Origin: Candidatus Methanoperedens sp.
Lineage (GTDB): Archaea; Halobacteriota; Methanosarcinia; Methanosarcinales; Methanoperedenaceae
Length of the DNA stretch: 57,732 bases
Direction of reading: 5' to 3'
Assembly (NCBI GenBank): GCA_026552975.1
Contig: JAPMTR010000076.1
Span: forward strand, 1 to 57,732
Positions 9,779 to 19,485 of this stretch are shown piece by piece; the stretch's first letter is position 1, and the number at the start of each line of letters is the position of its first letter. A program made the translations under genes and the position numbers. The notes beneath the pieces were generated by a model. It did no database searches and had not been told where the DNA came from. It worked only from the letters and a program-made list of their open reading frames with translations.

Positions 9779-9836
9779 AATTATACTAATAATGCTTATC
9801 ATGTGAGGTACGGAAACATATATAAATTATACTAAT
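9779..9836 (+). promoter_or_regulatory. Repeated AATTATACTAAT and TATA-like element
   Basis: Two exact copies of AATTATACTAAT lie at 9779-9790 and 9825-9836 in the AT-rich gap between 9694 and 10118. A TATA-like TATATAAA at 9819-9826 would place transcription start near 9850, just ahead of the small ORF at 9866. The rest of this 425-bp gap shows nothing else I recognise. Confidence 0.35.
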
Positions 9837-9865
9837 CATAATCATAATTGAAGGTAATAAGTACT

Positions 9866-10099
9866 ATGAACAAATTAAATCACCATACTTATTTAGAAGA
9901 TTTCGAGAGAATCAATAACGGTTATAGTCCAAAAAAAAATCTCATATCGTTATATAATATATTTGTATTGGGTGTGATCCTAAAGCTGTTTATATACAAA
10001 GAAAGCAAGAAAATTATTGCTGGACTTTTTAATTATGGAAAAATGCACAAACAAGGCCATAACATTTTTCCTCTTGCGACCTATGATAAGCCAAGATAG
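9866..10099 (+). CDS. Possible small protein, unknown
   Basis: A 77-codon frame starting at ATG 9866, about 10 bases after a GAAGGT purine stretch and about 40 bases after a TATA-like element. It contains one hydrophobic stretch (YNIFVLGVILKLFIY) and is otherwise basic. I recognise no family. A TTG 18 bases upstream is an alternative start. The promoter-like context is the only support, so this may be non-coding. Confidence 0.33.
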   Translation: MNKLNHHTYLEDFERINNGYSPKKNLISLYNIFVLGVILKLFIYKESKKIIAGLFNYGKMHKQGHNIFPLATYDKPR

Positions 10100-10118
10100 G
10101 CTATCAAAAATATATTAC

Positions 10119-11096
10119 TTACACCCACGGATTCTCAAAAGAGTCTTGCTTAAAATAGCCGTGTTTAGCCACAGCACGGGTGTTTTTATCTTGATTTAGC
10201 GTTTGATCGACTTTTTTTTTATTCTCGATGATCAGTTTGGACATGGTATGCAGTATGATCCCGGTAAAAACCATGAAAGTTCCAATCAATGTTAAAAGGA
10301 TCATCAATAATGTCGGTCCGTAATTAAGACTTCCCCCATTATAGAAATTCTGAAGAAAACTCAGACCCATAGCCAATCCAATTATACCTAATATCGCCCC
10401 TGGCAAGGTAAAATAATATAATGGCCTGTTGAGCTCCATATCATTAATTACATTGGCCAGTACCTTTAATCCATGCGAAACAGGATTCTCAGAAGAACCG
10501 TCCACATCATACCTTACCCCTATTTCCACTTCTTTTATCCGGTATCCCGCATTTGCTGCATCCATAAGCATTTCACTTTCGATGGCAAGACCATTCGATC
10601 TGAACCTAAAAGCAGGTAATGTATGCCTTGCAAAAGCTCTAAAACCACTCTGGGTATCCGTAATATGAAGACCGGAATTAAGATTTGTTGCCCTGTCAAG
10701 AACATATTGCCCTATCCTGCGATAAAAAGGAGTATTCTTATCCTTACCATTCAAATATCTGCTGCCGTTAACAATATCTGCTTCACCTGCAAGTATCGGG
10801 GCAACAAGCTTTTGGATATCTTCAGGATTATGCTGGCCATCCGAATCCATTGTTATTATTATGTTGGATCCGTTTTTTGCTATATGATCAAAAGCTGTCT
10901 TGAGCGATCTGCCTTTTCCAAGGTTTCTGGGATGACGGATTACCTCAGCGCCTGCAAGTTTTGCAAGTTCTGCTGTCCTGTCCTTACTACCATCGTCTAT
11001 TACGACAACCTTATCCGCATGCTGCTTTGCATGCAACACCATACTACCTATAGAAACTTCTTCATTAAATGCCGGTAAAATGGCTGTTATCGTCAT
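10119..11096 (-). CDS. Glycosyltransferase family 2, DPM1-like, with C-terminal membrane helices
   Basis: A 325-residue GT-A fold enzyme. The N-terminus reads AILPAFNEE, the nucleotide-sugar binding region has VVIDDGSKD, the metal-binding region has TMDSDGQHNPED (DxD-type), and GSRY follows. Two C-terminal membrane helices span about residues 225-290. This architecture matches dolichyl-phosphate mannose or glucose synthases, which charge a lipid carrier on the cytoplasmic face for protein N-glycosylation or surface glycan synthesis. The NxS/T-rich surface proteins nearby would be plausible end clients. The ATG follows AGGAGTT by about 12 bases. Sugar specificity cannot be told from sequence. 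Confidence 0.88.
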   Translation of the reverse strand: MTITAILPAFNEEVSIGSMVLHAKQHADKVVVIDDGSKDRTAELAKLAGAEVIRHPRNLGKGRSLKTAFDHIAKNGSNIIITMDSDGQHNPEDIQKLVAPILAGEADIVNGSRYLNGKDKNTPFYRRIGQYVLDRATNLNSGLHITDTQSGFRAFARHTLPAFRFRSNGLAIESEMLMDAANAGYRIKEVEIGVRYDVDGSSENPVSHGLKVLANVINDMELNRPLYYFTLPGAILGIIGLAMGLSFLQNFYNGGSLNYGPTLLMILLTLIGTFMVFTGIILHTMSKLIIENKKKVDQTLNQDKNTRAVAKHGYFKQDSFENPWV

Positions 11097-11285
11097 ATTT
11101 TGTTCGAACTCCTTTTTTTTATATGTATTAATACGGGTTTTTTTGTATGCCCTATTTCCACCTTTATTAGTATATATCTGAACAGACTTAAATCTTTTTA
11201 TTATTATTAAATGGTTAGTATTATCATCATGATAATGGAAAACTGTAGTTACTCTTATGAATATCTAAATATCGCTTATTCGTTA

Positions 11286-12194
11286 TCACCTTTTTTTCTT
11301 AAATGGCCCGGGCTGCTTCCTGATAACATCCACTTTCATCGCCAATTCCCTTAACAGGTCTTCCTTTAGCACTCCTGAATAAAGATCAAACTTTGCAGCA
11401 AGTGAGATCTTCGACGCAAGGGTCCTGGCGATCTTCCCGCGCTGCCACCTCGGCGCTTTAAAGATAAGAGGGTGTCGAAAGATCAGGCCGTGTTTTGGGG
11501 AAGGCGCTTTTCCCTTCAGGTGCTTAAAAAGTGCATTGTTCGCCCCGATCACCTGTATCGTGCTGGCTGGCATAGAAGCAAGATCCTTAAGACCTCCCGT
11601 AATGCTCAACAACCTCGCCCCAAGAAGATGACCTGCAATAGCCGTAACATTTGGCGCTGTGATCGGCATGTTCACCTTAAGATATCCTTCTATTTGCGTC
11701 CTTGTCCTGTAAAGACCAATGAGACTGGAAGAAAAACCCCGCAAGATATCCATGTCTTCATCTTCGCCCGGGTCATATTTCATCTCAAGTATGCTTTGTG
11801 CAAGGCCTTCCCCTTTAAGATCGGTATCTTCAAAATTCATAATGAACCATTCCTTCAGCCTTTCAGAAAGCAGGTTTGAGGTTTCATTAATATCATCGAT
11901 AGCCTCAACAGCCGCTATTATTTTGCTATCAGGTGTAACAGTCAAAGCCACCTGTTCTTTTGCCAGGTCAATATTAAGGTCATGGAGCAGTGCACCATAT
12001 TCGTTCTTTGAACCTGAAAAACCGTATTTTATTGCCAGGTCGCAAAGGTCAAAGCCTGCTACAGACCCTCTCATTAACAATGGTTCATCAAGGAGACGTT
12101 TCGTTAAGGATTTAATGTCTTTCTGGAATAATTCAACATTGATTATCTTATTATCATCAAGCGTGAATATCCCGAACCATGTTCGAATTTGCAT
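11286..12194 (-). CDS. nop5: Nop5 (Nop56/58 homologue), box C/D RNP core protein
   Basis: The 302-residue product has the NOP domain signature, including ITAPNVTAIAGHLLGARLL and MPASTIQVIGA, then HGLIFRHPLIF and a basic C-terminus ending in KKKR. Nop5 bridges L7Ae-bound box C/D guide RNA and fibrillarin for 2'-O-methylation of rRNA. It is short for an archaeal Nop5, mostly in the N-terminal fibrillarin-binding and coiled-coil regions. Fibrillarin usually lies directly downstream in euryarchaea, but here the next gene is a glycosyltransferase and no fibrillarin occurs in the window. Confidence 0.9.
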   Translation of the reverse strand: MQIRTWFGIFTLDDNKIINVELFQKDIKSLTKRLLDEPLLMRGSVAGFDLCDLAIKYGFSGSKNEYGALLHDLNIDLAKEQVALTVTPDSKIIAAVEAIDDINETSNLLSERLKEWFIMNFEDTDLKGEGLAQSILEMKYDPGEDEDMDILRGFSSSLIGLYRTRTQIEGYLKVNMPITAPNVTAIAGHLLGARLLSITGGLKDLASMPASTIQVIGANNALFKHLKGKAPSPKHGLIFRHPLIFKAPRWQRGKIARTLASKISLAAKFDLYSGVLKEDLLRELAMKVDVIRKQPGPFKKKR

Positions 12195-12310
12195 GAAGCT
12201 ATCTTTTCCCTGAAAGTACTAATTCTTTTACTCTTTTACACATGAAAGAAAGATATTGACCCACAATAGCCCGCGATTATGCGGAAAAATAAAATTGGAG
12301 ATCGATTCCC

Positions 12311-13060
12311 CTACATTCTCCTGAAACTCATAATCCCGATTCCCATCATCATTGCCGTAAAAACCATCAACACTGCCGTATCCAGCAGGAGTGAATAATG
12401 GTTAATTCCCAGAATAATACCGCGCATTGCATCCACTCCATAGGTCATCGGATTGATCCTGGTGACCGCGGCAAGCCATGGCGAAAGATTGCTCACGGGG
12501 AAAAGCGCGCCGCTGAAGAAGAACATTGGCCACATCACAAAATTTATCACAAGACTGAAACCCTCAGGGCTTGTAAGGTTTGCGCCTATCACAAGTCCGA
12601 TGCTGACCATGGCAATTGATATCAGAAGTAGCATCAGGAACGCTTCAATTATGGTCAGGGGGGTAAATGGAACATCTAAAAAAATTAATCCAATTATTAT
12701 GAGATAAATTACCTGCACCATTGCATCCGTTGCCCCGCCAAGCATCTTCCCGACAAATACGCTGGCTCTTGAAACTGGCGCTACTAGCACTTCTTTTAAA
12801 AAATCAAGTTTGCGGTCCCATATTACATAGATCCCATAGAAAAGCGAAGTGAACAAGACCGTCATGACCATAATCCCTGGATAAATAAACATCTGGTAGG
12901 AATACCCGCCGACACTTTCGATAGTTGTGCCAATCCCGGCCCCGAATCCGAATATCCACAGCAGCGGAGAGATTACGGCTGAGACAAGTCGCTCTTTTTC
13001 GCGAATATAAATTTTAGCTTCACGAAGCCAGACCGCATAAATTCCTTCTATCTCACTCAT
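12311..13060 (-). CDS. ABC-2 type exporter permease
   Basis: A 249-residue integral membrane protein with about six helices and the ABC-2 pattern near the C-terminal half (FFSGALFPVSNLSPWL, RINPMTYGVDAMRG). This pattern is typical of DrrB/NodJ-like permeases. It forms an exporter with the ATPase encoded immediately upstream, whose stop overlaps this start by 4 bp. The exported substrate is unknown; drug, lipid or polysaccharide are all possible. Confidence 0.9.
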   Translation of the reverse strand: MSEIEGIYAVWLREAKIYIREKERLVSAVISPLLWIFGFGAGIGTTIESVGGYSYQMFIYPGIMVMTVLFTSLFYGIYVIWDRKLDFLKEVLVAPVSRASVFVGKMLGGATDAMVQVIYLIIIGLIFLDVPFTPLTIIEAFLMLLLISIAMVSIGLVIGANLTSPEGFSLVINFVMWPMFFFSGALFPVSNLSPWLAAVTRINPMTYGVDAMRGIILGINHYSLLLDTAVLMVFTAMMMGIGIMSFRRM

Positions 13061-14010
13061 CTCTTCATCATCCTCTCCCAGAATCCTCCTTCAGCATCGC
13101 CTTCACGGATCTCCCTGCCCGTGTAGTGCAGGAACACATCGCTTAAGCTTCCTCTTCTGACTTCCACAAAATCGATAGGACCTGTGTTTGAAAGCAAGTC
13201 CTGGAGATGTAAGCTTGCATCCTTTATCGAAATGTAAAGAGTTCCCTCCTTTTCTTCAGCCTTCATAACATATCCAAGCTTTCTTATCTTTTCAATATCC
13301 GGGATCTTCTGTTTGATCTTGACGATATCTCTGGCAACATTGTTCTTGAGCGCATCAGGTGAATCAAGCGCCACGATCTTTCCGTAATCGATAATGGCGA
13401 CCCTGTCGCATAATTGTTCAGCTTCTTCCATATAATGCGTAGTGAGCATGACCGTCATGCATTCCTTTGATGCAAGTTCTTTTATATACTCCCATATATG
13501 TTCCCTGGTCTGCGGGTCAAGACCAAGCGTGGGCTCATCGAGAAATAAGATCTTTGGGTGGTGCATTATCCCGCGCGCAAGTTCAAGGCGGCGTCGCATC
13601 CCGCCCGAATAAGTATTCACAAAGTCATCAGCACGTTTTTCAAGATTCACTATCGAAAGGACTTCATCGATACGCTGCTTTCTTACTGCTTTTGGTACTT
13701 CAAAAAGGAGATTATGCAGCTGTAGATTTTCACGTCCTGTCAGCAGGTCGTCCACACTTGCCTGCTGGAAAACGATGCCAATCGATTTTCGCACTTTTCC
13801 CGGTTCCCTGACAACATCAAAACCATTGACCCAGGCCTTTCCTGATGTGGGTCTTAACATAGTGCACAGCATTGAGATAAGAGTTGTTTTCCCGGCGCCG
13901 TTAGGCCCAAGGAGGCCGAATATCTCACCTTCTTTTACTTCTAAATCCAATTCATTTACAGCTGTAATTTTTCCGAAATTTTTAGTGAGTGCCTCGGTCT
14001 TGATCACCAT
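13057..14010 (-). CDS. ABC exporter ATP-binding protein, DrrA-like
   Basis: A 317-residue ABC ATPase. Walker A is GPNGAGKTT, the signature is YSGGMRRRLELARG, Walker B is ILFLDEPTLGLD and the switch His is in LTTHYMEEAE. The C-terminal extension of about 80 residues is usual for DrrA-type subunits. It energises the adjacent ABC-2 permease, with which it is translationally coupled (ATGA overlap). Expression probably starts from the short AT-rich gap upstream (14011-14053). Confidence 0.93.
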   Translation of the reverse strand: MVIKTEALTKNFGKITAVNELDLEVKEGEIFGLLGPNGAGKTTLISMLCTMLRPTSGKAWVNGFDVVREPGKVRKSIGIVFQQASVDDLLTGRENLQLHNLLFEVPKAVRKQRIDEVLSIVNLEKRADDFVNTYSGGMRRRLELARGIMHHPKILFLDEPTLGLDPQTREHIWEYIKELASKECMTVMLTTHYMEEAEQLCDRVAIIDYGKIVALDSPDALKNNVARDIVKIKQKIPDIEKIRKLGYVMKAEEKEGTLYISIKDASLHLQDLLSNTGPIDFVEVRRGSLSDVFLHYTGREIREGDAEGGFWERMMKR

Positions 14011-14053
14011 GATATTAAATAGATACTTACTGGATAAAAATTCAACAGGTCGG

Positions 14054-14413
14054 CTAGATCTTTTTCACATCTTTTGCATTTTCGACCACTATCTCCAAAG
14101 CGTTCTTATATTGTGCTACTTTGCCTTCGATCCTTACTTTATCGCCTTTTTCAATAGCATTATAAACTTCCTTTGCGCCATTGTCCCTGGAAATGAACAC
14201 CTTGATATTTATATTTGAGATCGTAAGCAATAGATTATCTCCCTTTGCTGTCATCTGTTTCTGGAGAATTGTCCCTTGCACATAGATATTATCCCCGACT
14301 TTTGACTCAGGCGAATATGCACTTGCTACGGGTGCAAAGCCAAAATATCCAATGATAAGTGATAATACTGCCATTGACAGCAGTACCACCATTATCTTTT
14401 CTTCTTTTTGCAT
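14054..14413 (-). CDS. Exported OB-fold protein
   Basis: A 119-residue protein with an N-terminal membrane helix or signal (about residues 8-30, ending near ASA) and a C-terminal OB-fold-like domain with the tRNA_anti/NirD-type pattern GDNIYVQGTI, KGDKVRIEGKV. Such exported OB domains are of unknown function. It starts 4 bp after the end of the FKBP lipoprotein gene and is certainly in the same operon. An internal Met at residue 8 could be the start. Confidence 0.7.
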   Translation of the reverse strand: MQKEEKIMVVLLSMAVLSLIIGYFGFAPVASAYSPESKVGDNIYVQGTILQKQMTAKGDNLLLTISNINIKVFISRDNGAKEVYNAIEKGDKVRIEGKVAQYKNALEIVVENAKDVKKI

Positions 14414-14417
14414 ACTT

Positions 14418-15290
14418 CTATTTATCGATCGATACCAGCGTTACATTGAATATCAGGGTCTTTCCCGCCACTTCAGGGTTCTGGTCCATGATCATAGATG
14501 TCTCATTGAAACTAATTTTTGTAGGGACCATCTGGCCGAACATTCCTGGTAATTCCACTGTTGTATCCGGGATAGGATTGTATCTTATAGTTATGTTGGT
14601 CGCATTAATATCAACAACAGTGATGCTGAAAGGGGCACCATATAACTGGATGAGCTCATTCTTTGTTACGTTTGGTTTTAAGGTAATGTTCTTATCATCA
14701 ACTTTTGTTACGGTCTGATTCCAGGGTGAATTTAAGATCCAGACATTGGATCCCTTGATCAAATTACGGACAACTGAGACTTGCGAAGAGATATTTTTAA
14801 TCGTTATATTAATATTTGAATCCGGGTACAATACAGTATCTCCTATCGAATGGTTCTCGCCATAGAATTCCTCAAATTGCACACGTGGGATATCTAATTC
14901 TTTAGGTATTGTCATTGTTGCAGGAATATCAAAGATTATAGGGGACACCTGGATCATACTTGGATCTATCGGATATGCTTCTTCAGGCAGGATTTTGAGT
15001 ATCTTTGTTTCTCCTTTTTTCATACCTATTACTCCCTTATCAAATCCTTCGATAACTGCAGGTGGTTTTTGTCCCACTTTGAATTTGAGAGGTTCATAAA
15101 CGCCTCGTGGAGGCAGTTCATTTGCCTGGGCAACACTTTCGATAGATGTGTCAAAAACCTTCCCATCCTCGAAGCTTCCTATATAATCAACAGAAATGTT
15201 ATCCCCGCTCTTCACGGTCTTATTAGTTTGATCAACGCAACCGCTCAGTAATATGGCAGCCGCCATAATTAACAAAAATATCTTATTCAT
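14418..15290 (-). CDS. FKBP-type peptidyl-prolyl isomerase lipoprotein
   Basis: A 290-residue protein with a lipoprotein signal (lipobox LLSGC, Cys at about 18), so it should be lipid-anchored on the outer face of the membrane. The FKBP core starts at GDNISVDYIGSFEDGKVFDTS and resumes after a long insert with VIEGFDKGVIGMKKGETK. The insert and C-terminal part resemble the long, SlyD-related archaeal FKBPs. Role: folding of exported proteins by prolyl isomerisation. A second, cytoplasmic FKBP is encoded at 33324-34007. Confidence 0.87.
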   Translation of the reverse strand: MNKIFLLIMAAAILLSGCVDQTNKTVKSGDNISVDYIGSFEDGKVFDTSIESVAQANELPPRGVYEPLKFKVGQKPPAVIEGFDKGVIGMKKGETKILKILPEEAYPIDPSMIQVSPIIFDIPATMTIPKELDIPRVQFEEFYGENHSIGDTVLYPDSNINITIKNISSQVSVVRNLIKGSNVWILNSPWNQTVTKVDDKNITLKPNVTKNELIQLYGAPFSITVVDINATNITIRYNPIPDTTVELPGMFGQMVPTKISFNETSMIMDQNPEVAGKTLIFNVTLVSIDK

Positions 15291-15368
15291 AATATCTCAT
15301 CCACAAAGAGATGATAATATATAAGTAATTTGTGATTATTTTAGAAATTTATCGTTTCGCGAAATAAC

Positions 15369-15404
15369 AAAAAAAAATGTAATGATATGCTTTAGCATAT
15401 CATT
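15369..15404 (-). terminator. Hairpin plus U-tract terminator
   Basis: Arms AATGATATGC (15381-15390) and GCATATCATT (15395-15404) pair perfectly around a TTTA loop. On the minus strand the stem is followed by a run of T. The stem overlaps the stop codon of the minus-strand gene ending at 15400. Confidence 0.65.
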
Positions 15405-15753
15405 GGCTTGTTTCGTATCTCTTCAGGATATTTATTACCTGGTTTAACAGGTTCTTTGATTCAGACAGGTGCTTTGCACCAATATCCGCTGCCTTGTCAA
15501 GGTTCGCATCAAGCGTTGTAAGATTCTCCTGAAGCAAATGGATCAGATAAACCATTACACACCAATATACTGCAAGACCAAGGAATGAAAAAATTCCGAT
15601 GTAAACAAGCTGGTCATATATCTTAGCTGTTGACCCCTCAGGAACAACATTAACCAGCGTATTGATAGCGCTCATGAAATTCCAGATTATGATCAATCCA
15701 AAAATCAATGGCACGATTATTGCCAGGATTAAACTTTGTTTGCTTAGCCTCAT
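15400..15753 (-). CDS. Small two-helix membrane protein, unknown
   Basis: A 117-residue protein with two membrane helices (about 9-30 and 50-72) separated by a short loop, then a C-terminal cytoplasmic helix with heptad-like pattern (LTTLDANLDKAADIG) that could form a coiled coil. I recognise no family. It appears monocistronic, with a terminator hairpin at its stop and a divergent gene at 15871. Confidence 0.65.
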   Translation of the reverse strand: MRLSKQSLILAIIVPLIFGLIIIWNFMSAINTLVNVVPEGSTAKIYDQLVYIGIFSFLGLAVYWCVMVYLIHLLQENLTTLDANLDKAADIGAKHLSESKNLLNQVINILKRYETSQ

Positions 15754-15870
15754 TCTAATGCCTCCGATTATTCATTTTATGTTATCTATCTATTTAAATA
15801 TATCTAACATTAATTTGTTAAATCCTTCTCCTCCAGATATTTATATCTATCAAGCCCCCAATTTTAACAT

Positions 15871-16569
15871 ATGGAAAAAATAGAAACGATATGTCCATCA
15901 TGTTCACCTGATGATCCAGTTTCACACACAGTACTCAAAGGTAAAAATAATGTAATCTTACAGTGTGATGAATGCAAATCTGTCCATAAAGAGATAAAAC
16001 CGAAAAAATTTCTTGTGAGGGTTATAGTCAATAAAGGAAAAGAGTCCATTCACACAAAAGCCATGCTCAGTGGCATCGTCCGAAAGGAGGATGAACTGCT
16101 CATAGATGATGAAAACACAGGAGAAGCTTTTCTCGTTTTGGTCACTTCCATCGAGGTGGGTGATAAAAGACCTGACGAAGCAGATGCTAAAGATATAAAA
16201 ACGATATGGTCAAGGGCAATAGATGAGGCGATAGTCAAATTTGCCATAAGCCACAGAGAAACAACTGAGTCGGTCTCTATGCGCGTTCCAGGGGACAGGG
16301 AATTTGTGATCGGTGATAAAGTGGAAGTCAACAACCGCAAGTTAAAGATAATCAGAATAAAAATACGCGACGGGGGTTTTAAAAGCAGAAAAGGCGTCGC
16401 TATTTGCGCAAAATACATAAAACGGATCTATGCCGATTCTGGAATAAAAGAGCCAAAAAGATTTTCAAGGGCAAAAGGCGAAAGGATCGTTATCAAGAAG
16501 CGTGATTCTGTATGGAGTTTGAGATCAAAAGGAAAAGACTTATCGAAGGACTCAGACAGCACAATATAA
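15871..16569 (+). CDS. HVO_0476-family zinc finger protein
   Basis: A 232-residue archaeal protein with a putative zinc site formed by CPSC near the N-terminus and CDEC at about residues 31-34, followed by beta-rich domains with a KOW-like ending ([17 protein letters not shown]). It matches my memory of the HVO_0476 family of conserved archaeal zinc-finger proteins, whose function is unknown. Its 3' end overlaps the Pcm gene by 58 bp in another frame, so the two are co-transcribed. Confidence 0.8.
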   Translation: MEKIETICPSCSPDDPVSHTVLKGKNNVILQCDECKSVHKEIKPKKFLVRVIVNKGKESIHTKAMLSGIVRKEDELLIDDENTGEAFLVLVTSIEVGDKRPDEADAKDIKTIWSRAIDEAIVKFAISHRETTESVSMRVPGDREFVIGDKVEVNNRKLKIIRIKIRDGGFKSRKGVAICAKYIKRIYADSGIKEPKRFSRAKGERIVIKKRDSVWSLRSKGKDLSKDSDSTI

Positions 16570-17144
16570 ACGAACGTGTCCTGTCTGCGATAGAACGCAT
16601 CCCCAGACAACTATTTGTCCCAGATAATGAACAGGAAAACGCATATGCAGATCATCCTTTACCAATAGGATGCGGGCAGACGATATCTGCACCCCACATG
16701 GTGGCGATAATGTGCGATCTTCTCGATATAAGCGATGGGATGAAGATCCTTGAGATCGGAGCCGGTTCAGGATATCATGCAGCCGTAATGGCGAAACTTG
16801 CAGGCAGCGGACATATATATGCCGTGGAAAGAATAGAAGCCCTGGCACTATCCGCGCGTGATAACCTGAAAAAAGCAGGGATAACAAATGTAACTGTCAT
16901 CGTGGAGGATGGATCACTGGGACTTCCCCAATTTGCACCCTACGACAGGATAAGTGTGGCTGCAGCGGCTCCGGAGATACTTGACACCCTGACAGACCAG
17001 TTAAAAGTCGGAGGAAAACTTGTGATCCCGGTTGGCAGATTGTACCAGGAATTGTATCTTGTAACAAAAACCGACGGAATAAAAAAAGAAGCTAAAGGGG
17101 GAGTCGTATTTGTCCCCCTTATTGGAAAAAAAGGTTTTTCCTGA
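16512..17144 (+). CDS. pcm: Protein-L-isoaspartate O-methyltransferase
   Basis: A 210-residue Rossmann methyltransferase that repairs isoaspartyl residues in ageing proteins using SAM. Visible signatures are [17 protein letters not shown], the [13 protein letters not shown] substrate loop, SAM motif [16 protein letters not shown] and GGKLVIPVG near the end. The length is normal for archaeal Pcm. The start lies inside the preceding HVO_0476-family gene; a later Met would remove conserved N-terminal helices, so the overlapping start is preferred. Confidence 0.95.
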   Translation: MEFEIKRKRLIEGLRQHNINERVLSAIERIPRQLFVPDNEQENAYADHPLPIGCGQTISAPHMVAIMCDLLDISDGMKILEIGAGSGYHAAVMAKLAGSGHIYAVERIEALALSARDNLKKAGITNVTVIVEDGSLGLPQFAPYDRISVAAAAPEILDTLTDQLKVGGKLVIPVGRLYQELYLVTKTDGIKKEAKGGVVFVPLIGKKGFS

Positions 17145-17153
17145 AATTTAAGA

Positions 17154-17312
17154 TCAGATGGTATGAAGCTCGCCAGAATGGATCTTTTCGACCAGCTTAT
17201 TCCATTCGTTCTTTTTTAACCTTACCATATTTGTATCTTCACCGATCAATACATCATCCCCCACAGTTTCAACTGCCGGGCAGCAACTTTTTTCACAAAT
17301 ATATACTTTCAT
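17154..17312 (-). CDS. Small Cys-containing protein, unknown
   Basis: A 52-residue protein. The chosen start is ATG 17312, directly behind a strong AAGGTGATC ribosome-binding site; the upstream in-frame extension to 17417 has no such signal and looks untranslated. The N-terminus reads MKVYICEKSCCPAVE, with a CxxxCC cluster that could bind metal or form a redox site, followed by a mixed charged region. I do not recognise the family. It is convergent with pcm and divergent from pyrG. Confidence 0.7.
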   Translation of the reverse strand: MKVYICEKSCCPAVETVGDDVLIGEDTNMVRLKKNEWNKLVEKIHSGELHTI

Positions 17313-17468
17313 GTGATCACCTTTTATTAATAGAACAACTATCGTTATTAAGTTTATCCTATCCAAAAAAAAAATAATTTTCTGGCTTCCTCTACCACCT
17401 TTCCAAAAAATCAACAAACGCTGAAAATTCCATTAAATATATCTCTTTTGCCTGCCTAAAATGCATTC

Positions 17469-19046
17469 ATGAAGTACATCATAGTCACCGGCGGTGTGAT
17501 GAGCGGCCTTGGCAAAGGAATAACGGCAGCTTCGATCGGGCGGATCCTTAAGAACAAAGGTTTTCATGTGACCGCGATCAAGATCGATCCGTATATCAAT
17601 ATCGATGCAGGAACCATGAGCCCGTACCAGCACGGTGAAGTCTTTGTGCTAAAAGACGGTGGTGAAGTTGATCTTGATCTTGGCAATTATGAACGTTTCC
17701 TCGATATTGAACTAACAAAAGAGCACAATATCACGACCGGACAGGTGTACCAGACAGTCATTGAAAAAGAACGTCGCGGGGATTACCTGGGAAAGACCGT
17801 ACAGATCATCCCCCATGTTACGAATGAAATAAAAGAGCGGATCCGGAGAGTTTCCAAAAAAAGCGGCGCACAGATATGTATCATAGAAATAGGCGGAACA
17901 GTCGGTGACATCGAAAGCATGCCATTCCTTGAAGCTGTGAGGCAGATGCACAGAGAAGAAAAAGAAGAGGACCTCATTTTCGTGCATGTGACCCTGGTTC
18001 CTCTTGATACACAGGGAGAACAAAAGACAAAGCCCACCCAGCATTCGGTCAAAGAGCTCAAGAGCCTCGGTTTGCAGCCCGATGTAATAGTGGCACGGTG
18101 TAAAGAACCCATACTTTCTGACACGAAATCAAAAATCGCATTATTTTGTGACGTGCCTGCCAAAGCCGTTGTGAGCGCTCATGACGCCAGCGACATATAT
18201 TATGTCCCCACTCTTATGGAAAAGGAAGGGCTTTCTGATTATCTAATGCAGAAACTCAAACTGACAGAAAAAGAAATATCCCATGATTGGGAGATCCTTA
18301 TGAAAAAGATGGCTTCCATAGACCGGGAGATCCGTATAGCAGTCGTCGGGAAATATGCGCATCTGGGGGATTCTTACATAAGCATAAACGAAGCGCTCAA
18401 ACATGCCGGGATCGAGTGCGGCTGCCGTGTAAAAACAGAATGGCTTGATGCAGAAGAGTTCGAGAAAAATCCTTCTGATATAGACAGTCTTCACAAATAC
18501 AATGGTATTCTTGTTCCAGGCGGATTTGGTGTTCGCGGGACAGAAGGAAAGATCCTTGCTATAAAATTTGCCCGGGAGAACAACATCCCGTATCTTGGCC
18601 TGTGCCTGGGAATGCAGCTTGCTGTAATTGAATTTGCGCGAAGTGTACTTGGATTGAAAGATGCGAACAGTTCAGAGCTTGCTGAAACCAAGCATCCTGT
18701 TATTGATCTTTTGCCGGAACAGGAAAATGTAAAGAACATGGGCGGCACCATGCGACTCGGGAATTGCGATGCAGTTCTGGTGGAAGGTTCACTTGCATGT
18801 AAATTATATGGAGGCACAACCCTTGTCGAACGCCACCGCCACAGGTATGAGGTAAATCCGGAATATATAGAAAAGATCGAGGCAAAGGGCATGAAATTCA
18901 CTGGCAGGAACGATCACAGGATGGAGATCGCTGAGATACCCGAGCATAAATTCTTCTTTAGCTCCCAGTTCCATCCTGAATTCAAATCGCGCCCGGGCAG
19001 GCCGTCTCCTCCATTTCTGGCATTCGTAAGGGCTGCTCTGCAGTAA
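17469..19046 (+). CDS. pyrG: CTP synthase
   Basis: A 525-residue enzyme that aminates UTP to CTP using ATP and glutamine. The N-terminal synthetase domain starts [16 protein letters not shown] (P-loop) and carries [16 protein letters not shown]. The C-terminal class I glutamine amidotransferase has the nucleophile Cys at about residue 379 in LGLCLGMQ and the His/Glu pair in QFHPEF. Length and domain order are typical. The start follows a T-rich promoter region. It appears monocistronic, since both neighbours lie on the other strand. Confidence 0.98.
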   Translation: MKYIIVTGGVMSGLGKGITAASIGRILKNKGFHVTAIKIDPYINIDAGTMSPYQHGEVFVLKDGGEVDLDLGNYERFLDIELTKEHNITTGQVYQTVIEKERRGDYLGKTVQIIPHVTNEIKERIRRVSKKSGAQICIIEIGGTVGDIESMPFLEAVRQMHREEKEEDLIFVHVTLVPLDTQGEQKTKPTQHSVKELKSLGLQPDVIVARCKEPILSDTKSKIALFCDVPAKAVVSAHDASDIYYVPTLMEKEGLSDYLMQKLKLTEKEISHDWEILMKKMASIDREIRIAVVGKYAHLGDSYISINEALKHAGIECGCRVKTEWLDAEEFEKNPSDIDSLHKYNGILVPGGFGVRGTEGKILAIKFARENNIPYLGLCLGMQLAVIEFARSVLGLKDANSSELAETKHPVIDLLPEQENVKNMGGTMRLGNCDAVLVEGSLACKLYGGTTLVERHRHRYEVNPEYIEKIEAKGMKFTGRNDHRMEIAEIPEHKFFFSSQFHPEFKSRPGRPSPPFLAFVRAALQ

Positions 19047-19089
19047 TGGAGAAATTAGCAACGAACTGAAACTATCTAATGATACGAAC

Positions 19090-19485
19090 TCATACTTCCA
19101 TCGGGACAAATTTTGTCCCGTAATATATCATTCCCTTTTCACTCTCTTCCCCAAGCTTCCTGAATGCTGCCTTTACCTTCATGCCAATACATATCTGCGA
19201 ATGGTCGCATATTACCTGGGAGGTGAGCTGCGGCCCCTCATCAAGTTTTATTATGGCAAGTATGTAAGGTGTAAGTTTAGTGTAATCTTTTGCTCCTGTA
19301 TGTATTATAGTGTATGTTAGAACTTCTCCAGTACCTTTGAATTTAAAAGGAACGGTCATACTGTTCCTTCTGCATTTAGGGCACATGTTCCTGGGCGGGT
19401 ACAGGAAACTTCCACATTTTTTACAGTGGGTTCCGATGAGATTATAAATATTCTTAAGCCTTCTCCAGAATCGTGGAACTGACAT
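19090..19485 (-). CDS. DUF35 zinc-ribbon OB-fold protein of the thiolase/HMGS complex
   Basis: A 131-residue protein with a rubredoxin-like zinc ribbon (CKKCGSFLYPPRNMCPKC) followed by an OB-fold. In archaea DUF35 proteins bridge acetoacetyl-CoA thiolase and HMG-CoA synthase into one complex that shares a CoA-binding site and channels acetoacetyl-CoA. Its start overlaps the thiolase stop (TAATG), and the gene order HMGS, thiolase, DUF35 is the conserved archaeal one. Confidence 0.9.
   Translation of the reverse strand: MSVPRFWRRLKNIYNLIGTHCKKCGSFLYPPRNMCPKCRRNSMTVPFKFKGTGEVLTYTIIHTGAKDYTKLTPYILAIIKLDEGPQLTSQVICDHSQICIGMKVKAAFRKLGEESEKGMIYYGTKFVPMEV

Noticed and set aside
10017-10199. 60-codon frame overlapping the 9866-10099 small frame
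   Set aside because: It runs into the antisense of the glycosyltransferase gene and has no ribosome site or family match.
11719-12213. Long plus-strand frame opposite nop5
   Set aside because: It is antisense to a strongly conserved gene and its translation shows no family pattern.
17712-18163. Frames opposite pyrG
   Set aside because: Antisense shadows of CTP synthase with unusual amino-acid composition and no start signal.
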